From positions 62,001 through 126,000 of the forward strand of contig QFQU01000002.1 in assembly GCA_003248965.1 (NCBI GenBank): 64,000 bases of DNA, in the 5' to 3' direction. Position numbers and translations under genes: made by a program. The notes beneath the pieces are model-generated. The model searched no databases. It had not been told where the DNA came from and was given only the letters and a program-made list of their open reading frames with translations. Shown piece by piece: positions 17,310 to 26,153 of this stretch (position 1 is the stretch's first letter; every line of letters begins with the position of its first letter). The DNA comes from Brevundimonas sp. (GTDB lineage Bacteria; Pseudomonadota; Alphaproteobacteria; Caulobacterales; Caulobacteraceae).

Positions 17310-17327
17310 CCGTCACAAACCCGTCGG
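17310..17327 (+). promoter_or_regulatory. Candidate Pho box upstream of pstS
   Basis: CCGTCAC-AAAC-CCGTCGG resembles the PhoB consensus of two CTGTCAT-type 7-mers 11 bp apart. A third imperfect copy, TTGTCAT, follows at 17333-17339. The position 60-80 bp before pstS and the role of that gene support it, but each half-site departs from consensus. Confidence 0.45.
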
Positions 17328-17388
17328 GCCGATTGTCATAATCCTCTGCTCTAAGCGTCGCGAAATCGACGCTCAGGGAGAGCCTTTG

Positions 17389-18453
17389 ATGACCCGTGGA
17401 TTGAAACTGGCGGCCTCGACGGCCGTTCTCCTGGCCCTGGCGGCCTGTGGAGACGGCGGCGGCGGAAGCGCCTCCAACGCCCGATCGGGCGTCTGGGCCG
17501 CCGGATCGTCGACCGTCTTCCCCTTCGCCACCCGCGTCGCCGAGAACTTCGCCCGCACCTCGGGCGGCGCCGCGCCGCGCGTCGAGTCCCTGGGGACCGG
17601 GGGCGGCATCCAGGCCTTCTGCCAGGGCGTCGGCCCGACCACGCCCGACATCGCCAACGCCTCGCGGCCGATGAAACAGTCCGAGTTCGACCTGTGCGCC
17701 AAGAACGGCGTCACCGACATCGTCGAGATCAAGATCGGTTTCGACGGCATCGTCATCGCCACCGCCCGCAACGGCAACGGCTTCAACTTCGAGCTGAACG
17801 ACCTCTATGAAGGCCTGGCCAAGCAAGTGCCCGGCCCCAACGGGACCTTCATCGCCAACCCGGCCAAGACCTGGAACGAGGTGAACAAGGGCCTGCCGGT
17901 CCAGCGCATCCAGGTCTATGGCCCGCCGCCCACCTCGGGCACGCGCGACGCTTTTCTGGAACTGGGCATGACGCCGGGCGCCAAGCTGGTGCCGGGGGTA
18001 AAGGCCATCGAGGGCGACAAGGAACGGTTCGAGGCCATCGCCCACACCCTGCGTGAGGACGGCGCCTGGATCGACTCGGGCGAGAACGACAACGCCATCG
18101 TCCAGACCCTGACCCGCACGCCGGGATCGCTGGGCGTGTTCGGCTATTCCTTCCTGGAACAGAACCTGGACACGGTGAAGGCCGAGACCATCGACGGCGT
18201 CTCGCCCACGGCCGACACCATCGCCAGCGGCGAATATCCCCTGTCGCGCAGCCTCTACATCTATGTGAAGAAGGCCCATATCGGCGTCATCCCCGGCCTG
18301 CAGCAGTTCGTGCAGGAGTTCCTGTCGGAAGGCGCGGCCGGCAAGGGCGGCTATCTGGCCGACCGCGGCCTGATCCCCCTGCCCGAAGACCAGCTGGCCG
18401 CCCAGCGCGCCGTCGCTTCGGCCCTGACGCCGATGCAGCGTCCCGCCAAATAA
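17389..18453 (+). CDS. pstS: PstS-like phosphate-binding lipoprotein
   Basis: 354 residues from the ATG behind GGGAGAG. Signal peptide with lipobox LALAAC (Cys about 21). The mature part begins with AAGSSTVFPF and has SLGTGGGIQAF and a PPTSGTRDAFLE segment, all typical phosphate-ligand loops of PstS. It binds inorganic phosphate in the periplasm. No pstCAB genes follow. Its place behind phnCDE suggests a phosphorus-starvation cluster. Confidence 0.9.
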   Translation: MTRGLKLAASTAVLLALAACGDGGGGSASNARSGVWAAGSSTVFPFATRVAENFARTSGGAAPRVESLGTGGGIQAFCQGVGPTTPDIANASRPMKQSEFDLCAKNGVTDIVEIKIGFDGIVIATARNGNGFNFELNDLYEGLAKQVPGPNGTFIANPAKTWNEVNKGLPVQRIQVYGPPPTSGTRDAFLELGMTPGAKLVPGVKAIEGDKERFEAIAHTLREDGAWIDSGENDNAIVQTLTRTPGSLGVFGYSFLEQNLDTVKAETIDGVSPTADTIASGEYPLSRSLYIYVKKAHIGVIPGLQQFVQEFLSEGAAGKGGYLADRGLIPLPEDQLAAQRAVASALTPMQRPAK

Positions 18454-18556
18454 GGGCGGGAACCGACAGTTCAGTCCGCTCCTTCTTTCGCCGGCCGCGC
18501 TTCAACTTACGCGGATCAGGCCCTAGAAGGGGCGGAACAGCTGTCAGGATTCAGTG

Positions 18557-19435
18557 ATGACCTCTACGCCCGCGCGTCTGCGCAAGGCCGTTCTGCCCGT
18601 CGCGGGCCTCGGCACCCGCGTTCTTCCAGGCACCAAGACAACGCCGAAGGAACTGCTGAACGTCGTCGACCGGCCGATCCTGTCCTACATCGTCGAAGAG
18701 GCGCGCGAGGCGGGGATCGAGCATATCGTCTTCGTCACCGGCCGCTCCAAGGAAGCGATCGAGGACTATTTCGATCACCAGATCGAGCTGGAAGCCCAGC
18801 TGGAGGCCAAGGGCAAGACCGAGATCCTGGCGGCGATGAACGCCGAACTGGCGCGCCCCGGAGAAATGAGCTTCACCCGCCAGATGCAGCCCAAGGGCCT
18901 GGGCCACGCCGTCTGGTGCGCGCGCGACATCATCGGTCACGAGCCGTTCGCCGTCATCCTGCCCGACGTGATCGTTGACGGCCAACCCGGAGCCCTGAAG
19001 CAACTGGTCGAGGTCTATGCCGAGACGGGCGGCAATCTGATCGGGGTGGAATCGGTCGACATCGAACAGGCCCATAAATACGGCATCGTCGATCCGGCCG
19101 CCCGCGACGGCAATCGGATCACCATGAAGGGGATGGTCGAAAAGCCCGCCCCCGGCACGGCGCCGTCCAACCTGTCGATCGCGGGCCGCTATATCCTGCA
19201 GCCGGAAATCTTCGATCTTCTGGCGACCCAGGAGCGGGGCGCCGGCAACGAGATACAGCTGACCGACGCCATGGCCCGGCTGATGGACACCCAGGCCTTC
19301 ACCGCCGTCGAATACGCCGGCGTGACCCACGACTGCGGCGACAAGATCGGCCTGCTGCGCGCCAATGTCGCCCTGGCCCTGAAACGCGCCGACCTGGGCG
19401 AGGCTGCCCGGGCGGCGGTTTCGGCCCTGCTGTAA
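18557..19435 (+). CDS. galU: UTP-glucose-1-phosphate uridylyltransferase
   Basis: 292 residues; ATG at 18557, with a GTG one codon upstream as the alternative. The nucleotide-binding signature GLGTRVLPGTKTTPKELL (about 17-34) is intact, as are the later VEKP and EIQLTDAM motifs. The enzyme makes UDP-glucose for envelope polysaccharides and glycolipids. It is a stand-alone gene. A C-rich/G-rich inverted repeat (about 19450-19480) after the stop may end transcription. Confidence 0.95.
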   Translation: MTSTPARLRKAVLPVAGLGTRVLPGTKTTPKELLNVVDRPILSYIVEEAREAGIEHIVFVTGRSKEAIEDYFDHQIELEAQLEAKGKTEILAAMNAELARPGEMSFTRQMQPKGLGHAVWCARDIIGHEPFAVILPDVIVDGQPGALKQLVEVYAETGGNLIGVESVDIEQAHKYGIVDPAARDGNRITMKGMVEKPAPGTAPSNLSIAGRYILQPEIFDLLATQERGAGNEIQLTDAMARLMDTQAFTAVEYAGVTHDCGDKIGLLRANVALALKRADLGEAARAAVSALL

Positions 19436-19539
19436 AGCCCCACGCCGCGCCACCCCTCCCTTGCTGCGGGGGGGGGTGGGGGCGTTGACCCTGCCGCCCG
19501 GCCCTGCTAACCCTCCGGCAAATCATCAGGAGACACACA

Positions 19540-20361
19540 ATGGCGACGAGCGAAGGCTGGGACATGCCCACCGGAGACCTCATGAAGGGCAAGAAGGGCC
19601 TGATCATGGGGGTCGCGAACTCCAGCTCCATCGCCTGGGGCATCGCCTCGCAACTGGCCGCCCAGGGCGCTGAACTGGCCTTCACCTATCTGGGCGAAAG
19701 CCTGGAGCGCCGGGTGCGCCCCCTGGCCGAAAGCGTCGGCGCCAAACTGCTGATCCAGGCCGACGTCACCGACGACGCCTCGATGGACAAGGCGTTCGAG
19801 GAGCTGGAGAAGGAATTCGGCACGATCGACTTCGTCGTCCACTCGGTCGCCTTCGCCAACAAGGACGAGTTGAAAGGCTCGTTCGTCGACAACACCACGC
19901 GCGACAGCTTCCTGTTGGCCATGAACATCTCGGCCTTCAGCTTCGTGGACGTGGCCAAGCGTTCGGCAAAGCTGATGCCCAACGGCGGCTCGATGATCAC
20001 CCTGACCTATCTGGGATCGGAGCGGGTCATTCCGAACTACAACACCATGGGCGTGGCCAAGGCCGCGCTGGAGGCCGCGACCCGCTACATCGCGCGCGAC
20101 CTGGGGCCGAAGAACATCCGCGTCAACGCCATTTCGGCCGGCGCCATGCGGACCCTGTCGCTGGCGGGGATTTCAGGCGGACGGGGGCTGCATTCCAAGT
20201 CGGCCCAGTTCTCGCTGATCAAGGAAGAGACGTCGATGGAAGGCGTCGCGGGCGCCGCCCTGTGGCTGTGTTCGGACCTGGGCCGTTCCACCACGGGCGA
20301 AGTCGTCCACGTCGATGCGGGCTTCCACGCCGTCGGCCTGCCGGAAGATATCGAGGGCTGA
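19540..20361 (+). CDS. fabI: Enoyl-[acyl-carrier-protein] reductase (NADH)
   Basis: 273 residues, short-chain dehydrogenase fold specific to FabI: GVANSSSIAWGIA nucleotide loop and the catalytic pair Tyr/Lys in NYNTMGVAKAALEA. It reduces enoyl-ACP in the last step of fatty acid elongation. FabI typically starts near the internal LMKGKKGLIMG, so the about 20 extra N-terminal residues or a downstream start are both possible; an AGGAG lies before the chosen ATG. A strong terminator follows. Confidence 0.95.
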   Translation: MATSEGWDMPTGDLMKGKKGLIMGVANSSSIAWGIASQLAAQGAELAFTYLGESLERRVRPLAESVGAKLLIQADVTDDASMDKAFEELEKEFGTIDFVVHSVAFANKDELKGSFVDNTTRDSFLLAMNISAFSFVDVAKRSAKLMPNGGSMITLTYLGSERVIPNYNTMGVAKAALEAATRYIARDLGPKNIRVNAISAGAMRTLSLAGISGGRGLHSKSAQFSLIKEETSMEGVAGAALWLCSDLGRSTTGEVVHVDAGFHAVGLPEDIEG

Positions 20362-20383
20362 TCCCGCCGGATCGATGCACAAC

Positions 20384-20416
20384 AAGGGGCCGCCGGACCA
20401 TCCGGCGGCCCTTTTT
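20384..20416 (+). terminator. Rho-independent terminator of fabI
   Basis: GGGCCGCCGGA (20387-20397) pairs perfectly with TCCGGCGGCCC (20401-20411) around a 3-nt loop. Five T follow, and two A precede the stem. It starts about 25 bp after the fabI stop. Confidence 0.9.
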
Positions 20417-20454
20417 GCTTTCGGGGGGCCAGCGCCCCGCCTATCCCTTGGGCC

Positions 20455-21627
20455 ATGAAGACGCCGCCCCTGCCCCCGCCAGCCAGCTTCTCCGCCGCCG
20501 CCGTGGCCACTGTCGTCGGGTTCGGCGGCACGGTCGCCTTGGTCGTTCAGGCGGGACAGGCGCTGGGGGCCAGCCCCGCCCAGATAACTTCGATGGTGAC
20601 GGCCCTGTGCCTGGGGATCGGTCTGCCGGGGATGCTGCTGAGCTGGCGGTTCAGGATGCCGGTCGTCCTGGCCTGGTCCACGCCGGGGGCGGCGCTGCTG
20701 GCGGCCTCCACGCTCGGCCTGGGGTGGGCCAACGCTGTCGGCGCCTTCGTCGTCGCGGCCCTGTTGATGGTGCTGACGGGACTGCTGCCCGCGCTGGGGC
20801 GGCTGGCGCAGAAGATACCCGCCTCGGTCGCCTCGGCCATGCTGGCGGGCGTGCTGCTGCCCTTTGTCCTGAGACTGTTCAAGGTGGCGCCGGAAGAGAT
20901 GGGCCTGGCGGTCGGCTTGCTAATCGTCTTCATCGTCACGCGGCGGATGTGGCCCGCCTGGAGCCTGCCTGCCGCCCTGGTCGCCGCCTTTGCCGTTTTA
21001 GCCTTCAGGGGGCAGATCGGCCTGCCGATGGGAACGGGCCTGTTCGGCGGGCTGGAGCCGATCATGCCCGTCTTCGACTGGAAGATCGCGGTCAGCCTGG
21101 GTCTGCCGCTGTTTCTTGTCACGCTGGCCTCGCAGAACCTGCCGGGGCTGGTGGTGCTGAGGGCGGCGGGCTACGCGCCGCCCGCCAACCGGCTGATCCT
21201 CGCCACCGGCCTGACCAGCCTGATCGCCGCCTCGTTCGGCGCCCACGGGGTCAATCTGGCCGCGATTACCGCCGCCCTGTGCACAGGCCCGGACGCCCAT
21301 CCCGATCCGGCCCGGCGGTGGGTCGTGGGCGTGATCTACGGCGGATTCTATGTCGTTGTGGCGTTGTTCGCGGCGCCTCTTGCGGGACTGTTCATCGCCA
21401 TGCCGCCTGCGGTTCTGGCCATCATAACAGGGCTGGCGCTGATCGCGCCCCTGACAGGGGCGCTGGGGGCCATGCTGGCCAAGCCGGACGAACGGGAAGC
21501 CGCCGTCCTGACCTTCGCCGCCACGGGGTCGGGCGTCGCCCTGTTCGGGATCGGCTCCGCCTTCTGGGGGCTGGTCATCGGTTTCGCTGCTCTGGCGGCG
21601 ATGCGCTGGATCAGACCGAGGGCCTGA
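20455..21627 (+). CDS. benE: BenE-family benzoate/proton symporter
   Basis: 390 residues, nearly all membrane helices (about 12), with BenE-type stretches such as SWRFRMPVVLAWSTPGAALL and FGAHGVNLAAITAALCTG. The family imports benzoate or related aromatic acids across the inner membrane. No benzoate catabolic genes are adjacent, so the true substrate is uncertain. The convergent DUF3597 gene ends 19 bp away. Confidence 0.85.
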   Translation: MKTPPLPPPASFSAAAVATVVGFGGTVALVVQAGQALGASPAQITSMVTALCLGIGLPGMLLSWRFRMPVVLAWSTPGAALLAASTLGLGWANAVGAFVVAALLMVLTGLLPALGRLAQKIPASVASAMLAGVLLPFVLRLFKVAPEEMGLAVGLLIVFIVTRRMWPAWSLPAALVAAFAVLAFRGQIGLPMGTGLFGGLEPIMPVFDWKIAVSLGLPLFLVTLASQNLPGLVVLRAAGYAPPANRLILATGLTSLIAASFGAHGVNLAAITAALCTGPDAHPDPARRWVVGVIYGGFYVVVALFAAPLAGLFIAMPPAVLAIITGLALIAPLTGALGAMLAKPDEREAAVLTFAATGSGVALFGIGSAFWGLVIGFAALAAMRWIRPRA

Positions 21628-21646
21628 TCCAGCGAGCAGTCGCAGT

Positions 21647-22027
21647 CTAGTCGCGCAAAGAGGCCGGAACCTGACCGCCGTTTTCTGCCAGCTTCTGCCA
21701 GACAGCCTTCGACAAGGCGATGTTCTGTTCGGCCGAGCCATGTTCACCGGCATGGACGTTCAGTTCCTCGGCCAGTTCCTTGCGGGCCGCCAGGCTGGAA
21801 TCCAGGTCCAGCAGCTTCAGCAGATCGACGATGGAGGTGCGCCAGTTGCCGCCGCCGCCCTTGGACGCCGCCAGATCGACCAGGACAGCCTCGACATCGA
21901 CAGACGCCGCAGGCGCGGCCGTCGGAGTCGGCGCTGGGGTTGGAGCGGCCTGGGCCGAGGGCGCCGGGGCCGGCGCTTGCGGCTTGTGGCCAGTGATCTT
22001 GTTCCAAATGGACGAGAAGATACCCAT
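21647..22027 (-). CDS. DUF3597 (LysM-like small domain) protein
   Basis: 126 residues from the ATG at 22027. MGIFSSIWNKITG N-terminus, a Pro/Ala-rich linker (about 16-42), then the conserved domain with NWRTSIVDLLKLLDLDSS and ARKELAEELN. Family members are small and their role is unknown. No signal peptide. It lies behind the GST gene on the same strand with a 52-bp gap. Confidence 0.8.
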   Translation of the reverse strand: MGIFSSIWNKITGHKPQAPAPAPSAQAAPTPAPTPTAAPAASVDVEAVLVDLAASKGGGGNWRTSIVDLLKLLDLDSSLAARKELAEELNVHAGEHGSAEQNIALSKAVWQKLAENGGQVPASLRD

Positions 22028-22079
22028 GGGTCGCGTTCCTTGAAGTTGAACTTGGATAATGCCCAGCTGCTGCGACGGT

Positions 22080-22796
22080 TCAGTGACGGGCCGGAATCTC
22101 CAGACCACGCTGGACCGCCGGTCGGGCAAGGCCCCGCTCCAGCCAGGCCGCCACCTGCGGAAAGTCCTTGAAACCCACGATCTCTGCGGCCTCGTAAAAG
22201 CCGACGAGATTGCGGACCCACCCCAAAGTGGCGATGTCGGCGATGGAGTAATCGTCCATGATCCAGTCGCGGGCGTGGCCGTCTTCGCCCGCCAGACGCC
22301 CCTCCAGCACGCCCAGCAGACGGCGGCTTTCAGCGACGTAGCGGTCGCGGGGACGCTTGTCCTCGAAGTCACGACCGGCGAATTTGTGGAAGAAGCCCAG
22401 TTGGCCGAACATCGGGCCGATCGCGCCCATCTGGAACATCAGCCACTGGATCGTCTGATAGCGGACAGCGGGATCGGTCGACAGGAAACGGCCGGACTTC
22501 TCGGCCAGATAGATCAGAATGGCGCCGGACTCGAACAAGGCCAGGGGCTGACTGTCGGGACCATTGGGATCGAGGATGGCGGGGATCTTGCCGTTCGGAT
22601 TCAACGACAGAAACTCGGCCCCCCAGGTTTCGTTCTTGGTGATGTCCACCAGATGCGGCTCGTACGGCAGAGCGATCTCCTCCAGCATGATCGACACCTT
22701 GACCCCATTGGGCGTCGGCAGCGAATAGAGTTGCAGCCGGTCTGGATGCCGGGCCGGCCAGCGGCGGGTGATCGGAAAGTCGGACAGGTCGTTCAT
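22080..22796 (-). CDS. Glutathione S-transferase, Nu class (YghU/YfcG-like)
   Basis: 238 residues from the ATG at 22796; an in-frame ATG at 22853 would add a non-conserved extension. N-terminal thioredoxin domain with YSLPTPNGVKVSIMLEE, where the TPNG motif is typical of Nu-class disulfide-reducing GSTs. The cis-proline/glutathione site (KIPAILD, ESGAILIYLAEK) and an all-helical C-terminal domain follow. Likely a glutathione-dependent disulfide reductase. Divergent from the YegP-like gene. Confidence 0.88.
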   Translation of the reverse strand: MNDLSDFPITRRWPARHPDRLQLYSLPTPNGVKVSIMLEEIALPYEPHLVDITKNETWGAEFLSLNPNGKIPAILDPNGPDSQPLALFESGAILIYLAEKSGRFLSTDPAVRYQTIQWLMFQMGAIGPMFGQLGFFHKFAGRDFEDKRPRDRYVAESRRLLGVLEGRLAGEDGHARDWIMDDYSIADIATLGWVRNLVGFYEAAEIVGFKDFPQVAAWLERGLARPAVQRGLEIPARH

Positions 22797-22957
22797 GGCG
22801 GGCCTCTGCGGTTTTCGAAGCCTTGATGTCGGGAGGCGACTTGCGTTTGGCAACCGCCACAGGCTCTGTTTGATCGCGCGCTTGTGTCTGGAACCGCACG
22901 CGCAGGGGCGCCAGCTTGGCCGTGACCGCTGGCCGGTCGCACACAGGGAGACGCTCG

Positions 22958-23134
22958 ATGGCGCACAAGTTCGAAATCTACAAGGACAAGGCGGGAGAGT
23001 TCCGCGTCCGTTTCAAATACAATTCCGAGACCATGTTCTCGACCGAGGGCTACGCCTCCAAGGCGTCCGCCCAGAACGCCATCGATTCGATCAAGAAGAA
23101 CGGGCCGGACGCGCCGGTCGAGGACAACAGCTAG
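22958..23134 (+). CDS. YegP-like DUF1508 protein
   Basis: 58 residues, ATG at 22958 behind AGGGAG. One complete DUF1508 repeat: FEIYKDKAGEFRVRFKYNSE, then GYASKASAQNAIDSIKKN. Family members are small alpha/beta proteins of unknown function. Its stop codon overlaps the stop of convergent rimM (CTAG at 23131-23134). Confidence 0.9.
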   Translation: MAHKFEIYKDKAGEFRVRFKYNSETMFSTEGYASKASAQNAIDSIKKNGPDAPVEDNS

Positions 23135-23658
23135 TCGGGCTCGCGCTCGCCCACCTCGGTCGGCGGCACAGCCAGAAGCCAGCCGTCGGCGAGGTGGAGC
23201 TCGGGCGCCGCCTCGCGCGTGAATGGCAGATACCAGGTTGGGCCGTCGACGACGGGAGAGATCTCCAGCATGTCGTCGGCGCCGAAATTCTGGACCGACT
23301 TGACCCGTCCCAGAACGCCGCCGTCCACCCCGCGCGCCTCCAGGCCGATCAGATCGGCCAGATAGAACTCATCCTCCTCGGGCTCGGGAAAGCGGTCGCG
23401 GGGGACATACAGCTTCAGGCCGCGCAGGGCGTCGGCCTCCTCCTTGGTGGCGATTTCCCTGGCGCGGCCGACGACCCCGTTCTTGTCGGGCCGCGCGGCG
23501 GTCAGGGTCAGTCCCACCGAGCCGTCGGCCCGCAGCAAGGGGCCGTATTGCGTCAGCGCCAGGGGATCGGCGGTGAAGGCCGTCACGCGCACCTCGCCCC
23601 GCACGCCGAAGCCGCCGCCGACCTGGCCGACGAGGATCAATCTGCTGTCCTTGGTCAT
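23131..23658 (-). CDS. rimM: Ribosome maturation factor RimM
   Basis: 175 residues from the ATG at 23658. N-terminal GQVGGGFGVRGEVRV domain and a PRC-barrel C-terminal half with DEFYLADLIGLEA. It assists 30S subunit assembly near S19. It is third in ffh-rpsP-rimM. The trmD and rplS genes that usually follow are absent here; the YegP-like gene converges instead. A terminator-like hairpin separates it from rpsP. Confidence 0.95.
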   Translation of the reverse strand: MTKDSRLILVGQVGGGFGVRGEVRVTAFTADPLALTQYGPLLRADGSVGLTLTAARPDKNGVVGRAREIATKEEADALRGLKLYVPRDRFPEPEEDEFYLADLIGLEARGVDGGVLGRVKSVQNFGADDMLEISPVVDGPTWYLPFTREAAPELHLADGWLLAVPPTEVGEREPD

Positions 23659-23687
23659 GCGCTGTTTCCTGCCATGCCTGGCCCCCA

Positions 23688-23720
23688 AAAGAAAAGCAGC
23701 GCCCGTCAGGACGCTGCTTT
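23688..23720 (-). terminator. Terminator/attenuator between rpsP and rimM
   Basis: On the minus strand AAAGCAGCG pairs with CGCTGCTTT (plus-strand arms 23693-23701 and 23712-23720) around a 10-nt loop and is followed by TCTTTT. It should end part of the rpsP transcripts before rimM and so lower RimM output relative to S16. Confidence 0.75.
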
Positions 23721-23772
23721 CCCAATCCGAATTTCGTCACGTCCCCAAAGGACCGCGACGCTGCCGAAAGCC

Positions 23773-24309
23773 TTAGTTCTCGGCCGTTTCCTCGGCGGCG
23801 GCTTCAGCGGCCGGAGCCTCTTCAGCGGCGGCTTCGGCCGGGGCTTCTTCAGCAGCCGGGGCGTTCTTGGCGGCTTCGGCGGCGGCGGCGGCCTCTTCCT
23901 TGGCGCGGGCGGCGGCTTCAGCGGCCTCGACCTTGGCGGCGGCTTCGGCTTCCAGGCGGTCGGCTTCGCGCTGGGCGCGTTCGGCGGCGCGCTCTTGCGC
24001 CTTCTTGCCCGGAGCGCCCTTGTTCGGGTTGTTGGACTGGGTCCACTTGACCTTCTGGCCCAGGGTCTCGTCCTGCGACAGGAAGCGGGCGACGCGGTCA
24101 GTCGGCTGGGCGCCCTTGCCGAGCCATTCGGCGATGCGCTCGACCTTAAGGGCGACGCGCGGTTGGGCGCCGTCCTTGGGCAGCATCGGGTTGTAGCTGC
24201 CGACCTTCTCGATGAACTTGCCGTCGCGCGGAGCGTGCGAGTCGGCGACGACGATGTGGTAGTAGGGGCGCTTCTTGGCGCCGCCGCGGGCCAGACGAAT
24301 CTTCAGCAT
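23773..24309 (-). CDS. rpsP: 30S ribosomal protein S16 with long acidic tail
   Basis: 178 residues, about twice the usual bacterial length. The S16 core is residues 1 to about 85 ([33 protein letters not shown]). From about 110 a Lys/Arg-rich helix leads into a low-complexity Ala/Glu tail, a feature known in Caulobacterales and relatives. Lies 18 bp downstream of ffh in the same transcript. Confidence 0.95.
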   Translation of the reverse strand: MLKIRLARGGAKKRPYYHIVVADSHAPRDGKFIEKVGSYNPMLPKDGAQPRVALKVERIAEWLGKGAQPTDRVARFLSQDETLGQKVKWTQSNNPNKGAPGKKAQERAAERAQREADRLEAEAAAKVEAAEAAARAKEEAAAAAEAAKNAPAAEEAPAEAAAEEAPAAEAAAEETAEN

Positions 24310-24327
24310 TTTCAGTCTCTTTCTAGA

Positions 24328-25857
24328 TCAATTCTTCTTGGGGAAGCCAGGCAGGCCCGGAAGCCCCCCCGGCAGGTTCGGAAGTCCGCCGCCCAGGCTC
24401 GCCAAGCGGTCCTGCACGGCCTTCAACTCGTCGGCGCTGGGCTCGGCCATCTTGCCGCCGCCCAGAGCCTTCAGACGGGCCATGTCCGGCCCGCCCATTC
24501 CACCGCCGCCGAGACCGCCCAGCATGGCGGCCATCTGCTGCATCTTCCTGGGTCCGCCGCGCGCCATCGACTTGACCATGTCGGCCATCTGGCGGTGCTG
24601 TTTCAGAACCCGGTTCACGTCCTGCACATCGACGCCCGCGCCCGCCGCGATCCGCTTCTTGCGGCTGGCGTTCAGCAGGTCCGGCTTCTTGCGCTCGGCC
24701 TTGGTCATGGACGAGATGATGGCTTCCTGACGCAGGATCATGCGGTCGTCGATGCCGCTGTCGGCCATCTGGTTCTTCATCTTCGCCACGCCGGGCAGCA
24801 TGCCCATGATGCCCTGAAGACCGCCCATCCGCTTCATCTGCTGAAGCTGACCGGCCAGGTCGTCCAGATCGAACTGACCCTTGGCCAGTTTGCGGGCCAT
24901 CTTCTCGGCCTTGGCCTGGTCCAGGTCCTGAGCGGCCTTTTCGACCAGAGCGACGATGTCCCCCTGCCCCAGGATGCGGCCGGCGACGCGGCGGGCGTCG
25001 AAGACGTCCAGCGCATCGACCTTTTCGCCGGTGCCCAGATATTTGATCGGCAAGCCGGTGACGGCCCGCATCGACAGCATGGCGCCGCCGCGCCCGTCGC
25101 CATCGGCGCGGGTCAGGACCAGACCCGTCAGGGGCAGGCGCTCATGGAAGGCCTTGGCCGTGCGAACGGCGTCCTGGCCGGTCAGGCTGTCGGCGACCAG
25201 CAGGGTCTCGACCGGCCTGGCGATGTCGGCGACCTCGGCCACCTCGTTCATCAGCCCTTCGTCGAGCGTGATGCGACCGGCCGTATCGAGGATCAGGACG
25301 TCGAAGCCCTGAAGCTTGGCAGCGGTCAGGGCGCGTTTGGTGATCTGGACCGCGCTTTCGCCCGCCACGATGGGCAGGGTCGCGACCTCGATCTGCTTGC
25401 CCAGGGTGGCCAGCTGCTCCATCGCGGCCGGACGGCGCGTATCGAGCGAGGCCATCATGACCTTCTTGCGATCGAACTTGGTCAGACGCAGCGCCAGCTT
25501 GGCCGAGGTCGTGGTCTTGCCCGACCCCTGCAGGCCGGCCATCAGCACGACGGCAGGCGGATTAGCGTTGGTGTTGAGGGGGACCGGCTCTTCGCCGCCA
25601 AGCATCTCGATCAGGCCGTCATAGACGATCTTGACCACCTGGTCGGCCGGCTTGACCGAACGGATCACCTCTTCGCCGGTGGCGCGTTCGGTGGCGAAGG
25701 CGATGAATTCCTTGACGACCGGCAGGGCGACGTCGGCTTCGAGCAAGGCCACGCGCACTTCGCGCATCGCCTCGGCGACATCCTTTTCGGACAGCGCGCC
25801 GCGCCCGGTGATCCGGTCGAAGACGCCTGTCAGCCGCTCGTTCAGAGCCTCGAACAT
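24328..25857 (-). CDS. ffh: Signal recognition particle GTPase Ffh
   Basis: 509 residues. N-domain, then the G-domain with P-loop GLQGSGKTTTSAKLA, DTAGR and the SRP-type TRADGDGRGG; the Met/Gly-rich M-domain at the C-terminus binds 4.5S RNA and signal sequences. It directs membrane proteins to FtsY and the translocon. First gene of the ffh-rpsP-rimM unit; its 5' region is the 296-bp gap to ctpA. Confidence 0.97.
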   Translation of the reverse strand: MFEALNERLTGVFDRITGRGALSEKDVAEAMREVRVALLEADVALPVVKEFIAFATERATGEEVIRSVKPADQVVKIVYDGLIEMLGGEEPVPLNTNANPPAVVLMAGLQGSGKTTTSAKLALRLTKFDRKKVMMASLDTRRPAAMEQLATLGKQIEVATLPIVAGESAVQITKRALTAAKLQGFDVLILDTAGRITLDEGLMNEVAEVADIARPVETLLVADSLTGQDAVRTAKAFHERLPLTGLVLTRADGDGRGGAMLSMRAVTGLPIKYLGTGEKVDALDVFDARRVAGRILGQGDIVALVEKAAQDLDQAKAEKMARKLAKGQFDLDDLAGQLQQMKRMGGLQGIMGMLPGVAKMKNQMADSGIDDRMILRQEAIISSMTKAERKKPDLLNASRKKRIAAGAGVDVQDVNRVLKQHRQMADMVKSMARGGPRKMQQMAAMLGGLGGGGMGGPDMARLKALGGGKMAEPSADELKAVQDRLASLGGGLPNLPGGLPGLPGFPKKN

Positions 25858-26153
25858 TCACTACCTCGTGTGGCGCAGGTGAAACGGCTCCATACGACAA
25901 CGGCCCCCGGCGACGATCACGTCGGCGGAGGGTTCTCGCCGGGCTCGTTCTCTTTTGCGGGCTATCGGCCTTGCGGCCTACTTGAGCCCGAATGGGCTGT
26001 GCTCAAGCAGCGCGGAGCGCGGTAGCACGACAAAAAAGCTGTCGTCCCGGTGGAGACGCGAGGTTCACTTGCGTCGGAAGCGGCGGCTTATGACGGAAAA
26101 CGAAGCCGAAAGCAACCGGAACGGCACGCGCCCTCCGGCGCCCAAGACGGTCC
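25858..26153 (-). other. Structured intergenic region between ctpA and ffh
   Basis: 296 bp without a credible gene. On the minus strand it should hold the end of the ctpA transcript and the ffh promoter. It contains closely packed short palindromes: ACGACA/TGTCGT (26027-26045), CTTGAGC/GCTCAAG (25981-26007) with an alternative inner stem AGCCC/GGGCT, and a GGCC-GCAA-GGCC stem at about 25968-25979. The 4.5S RNA tetraloop motif was looked for and not found. Confidence 0.4.

Noticed and set aside
18465..18489. EcfG promoter before galU
   Set aside because: GGAAC is present but no CGTT follows at 16-17 nt. The same holds for GGAAC at about 22888 and 26118.
25858..26153. 4.5S (SRP) RNA gene next to ffh
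   Set aside because: The conserved GGAAGCAGCC-type tetraloop domain is absent on both strands.
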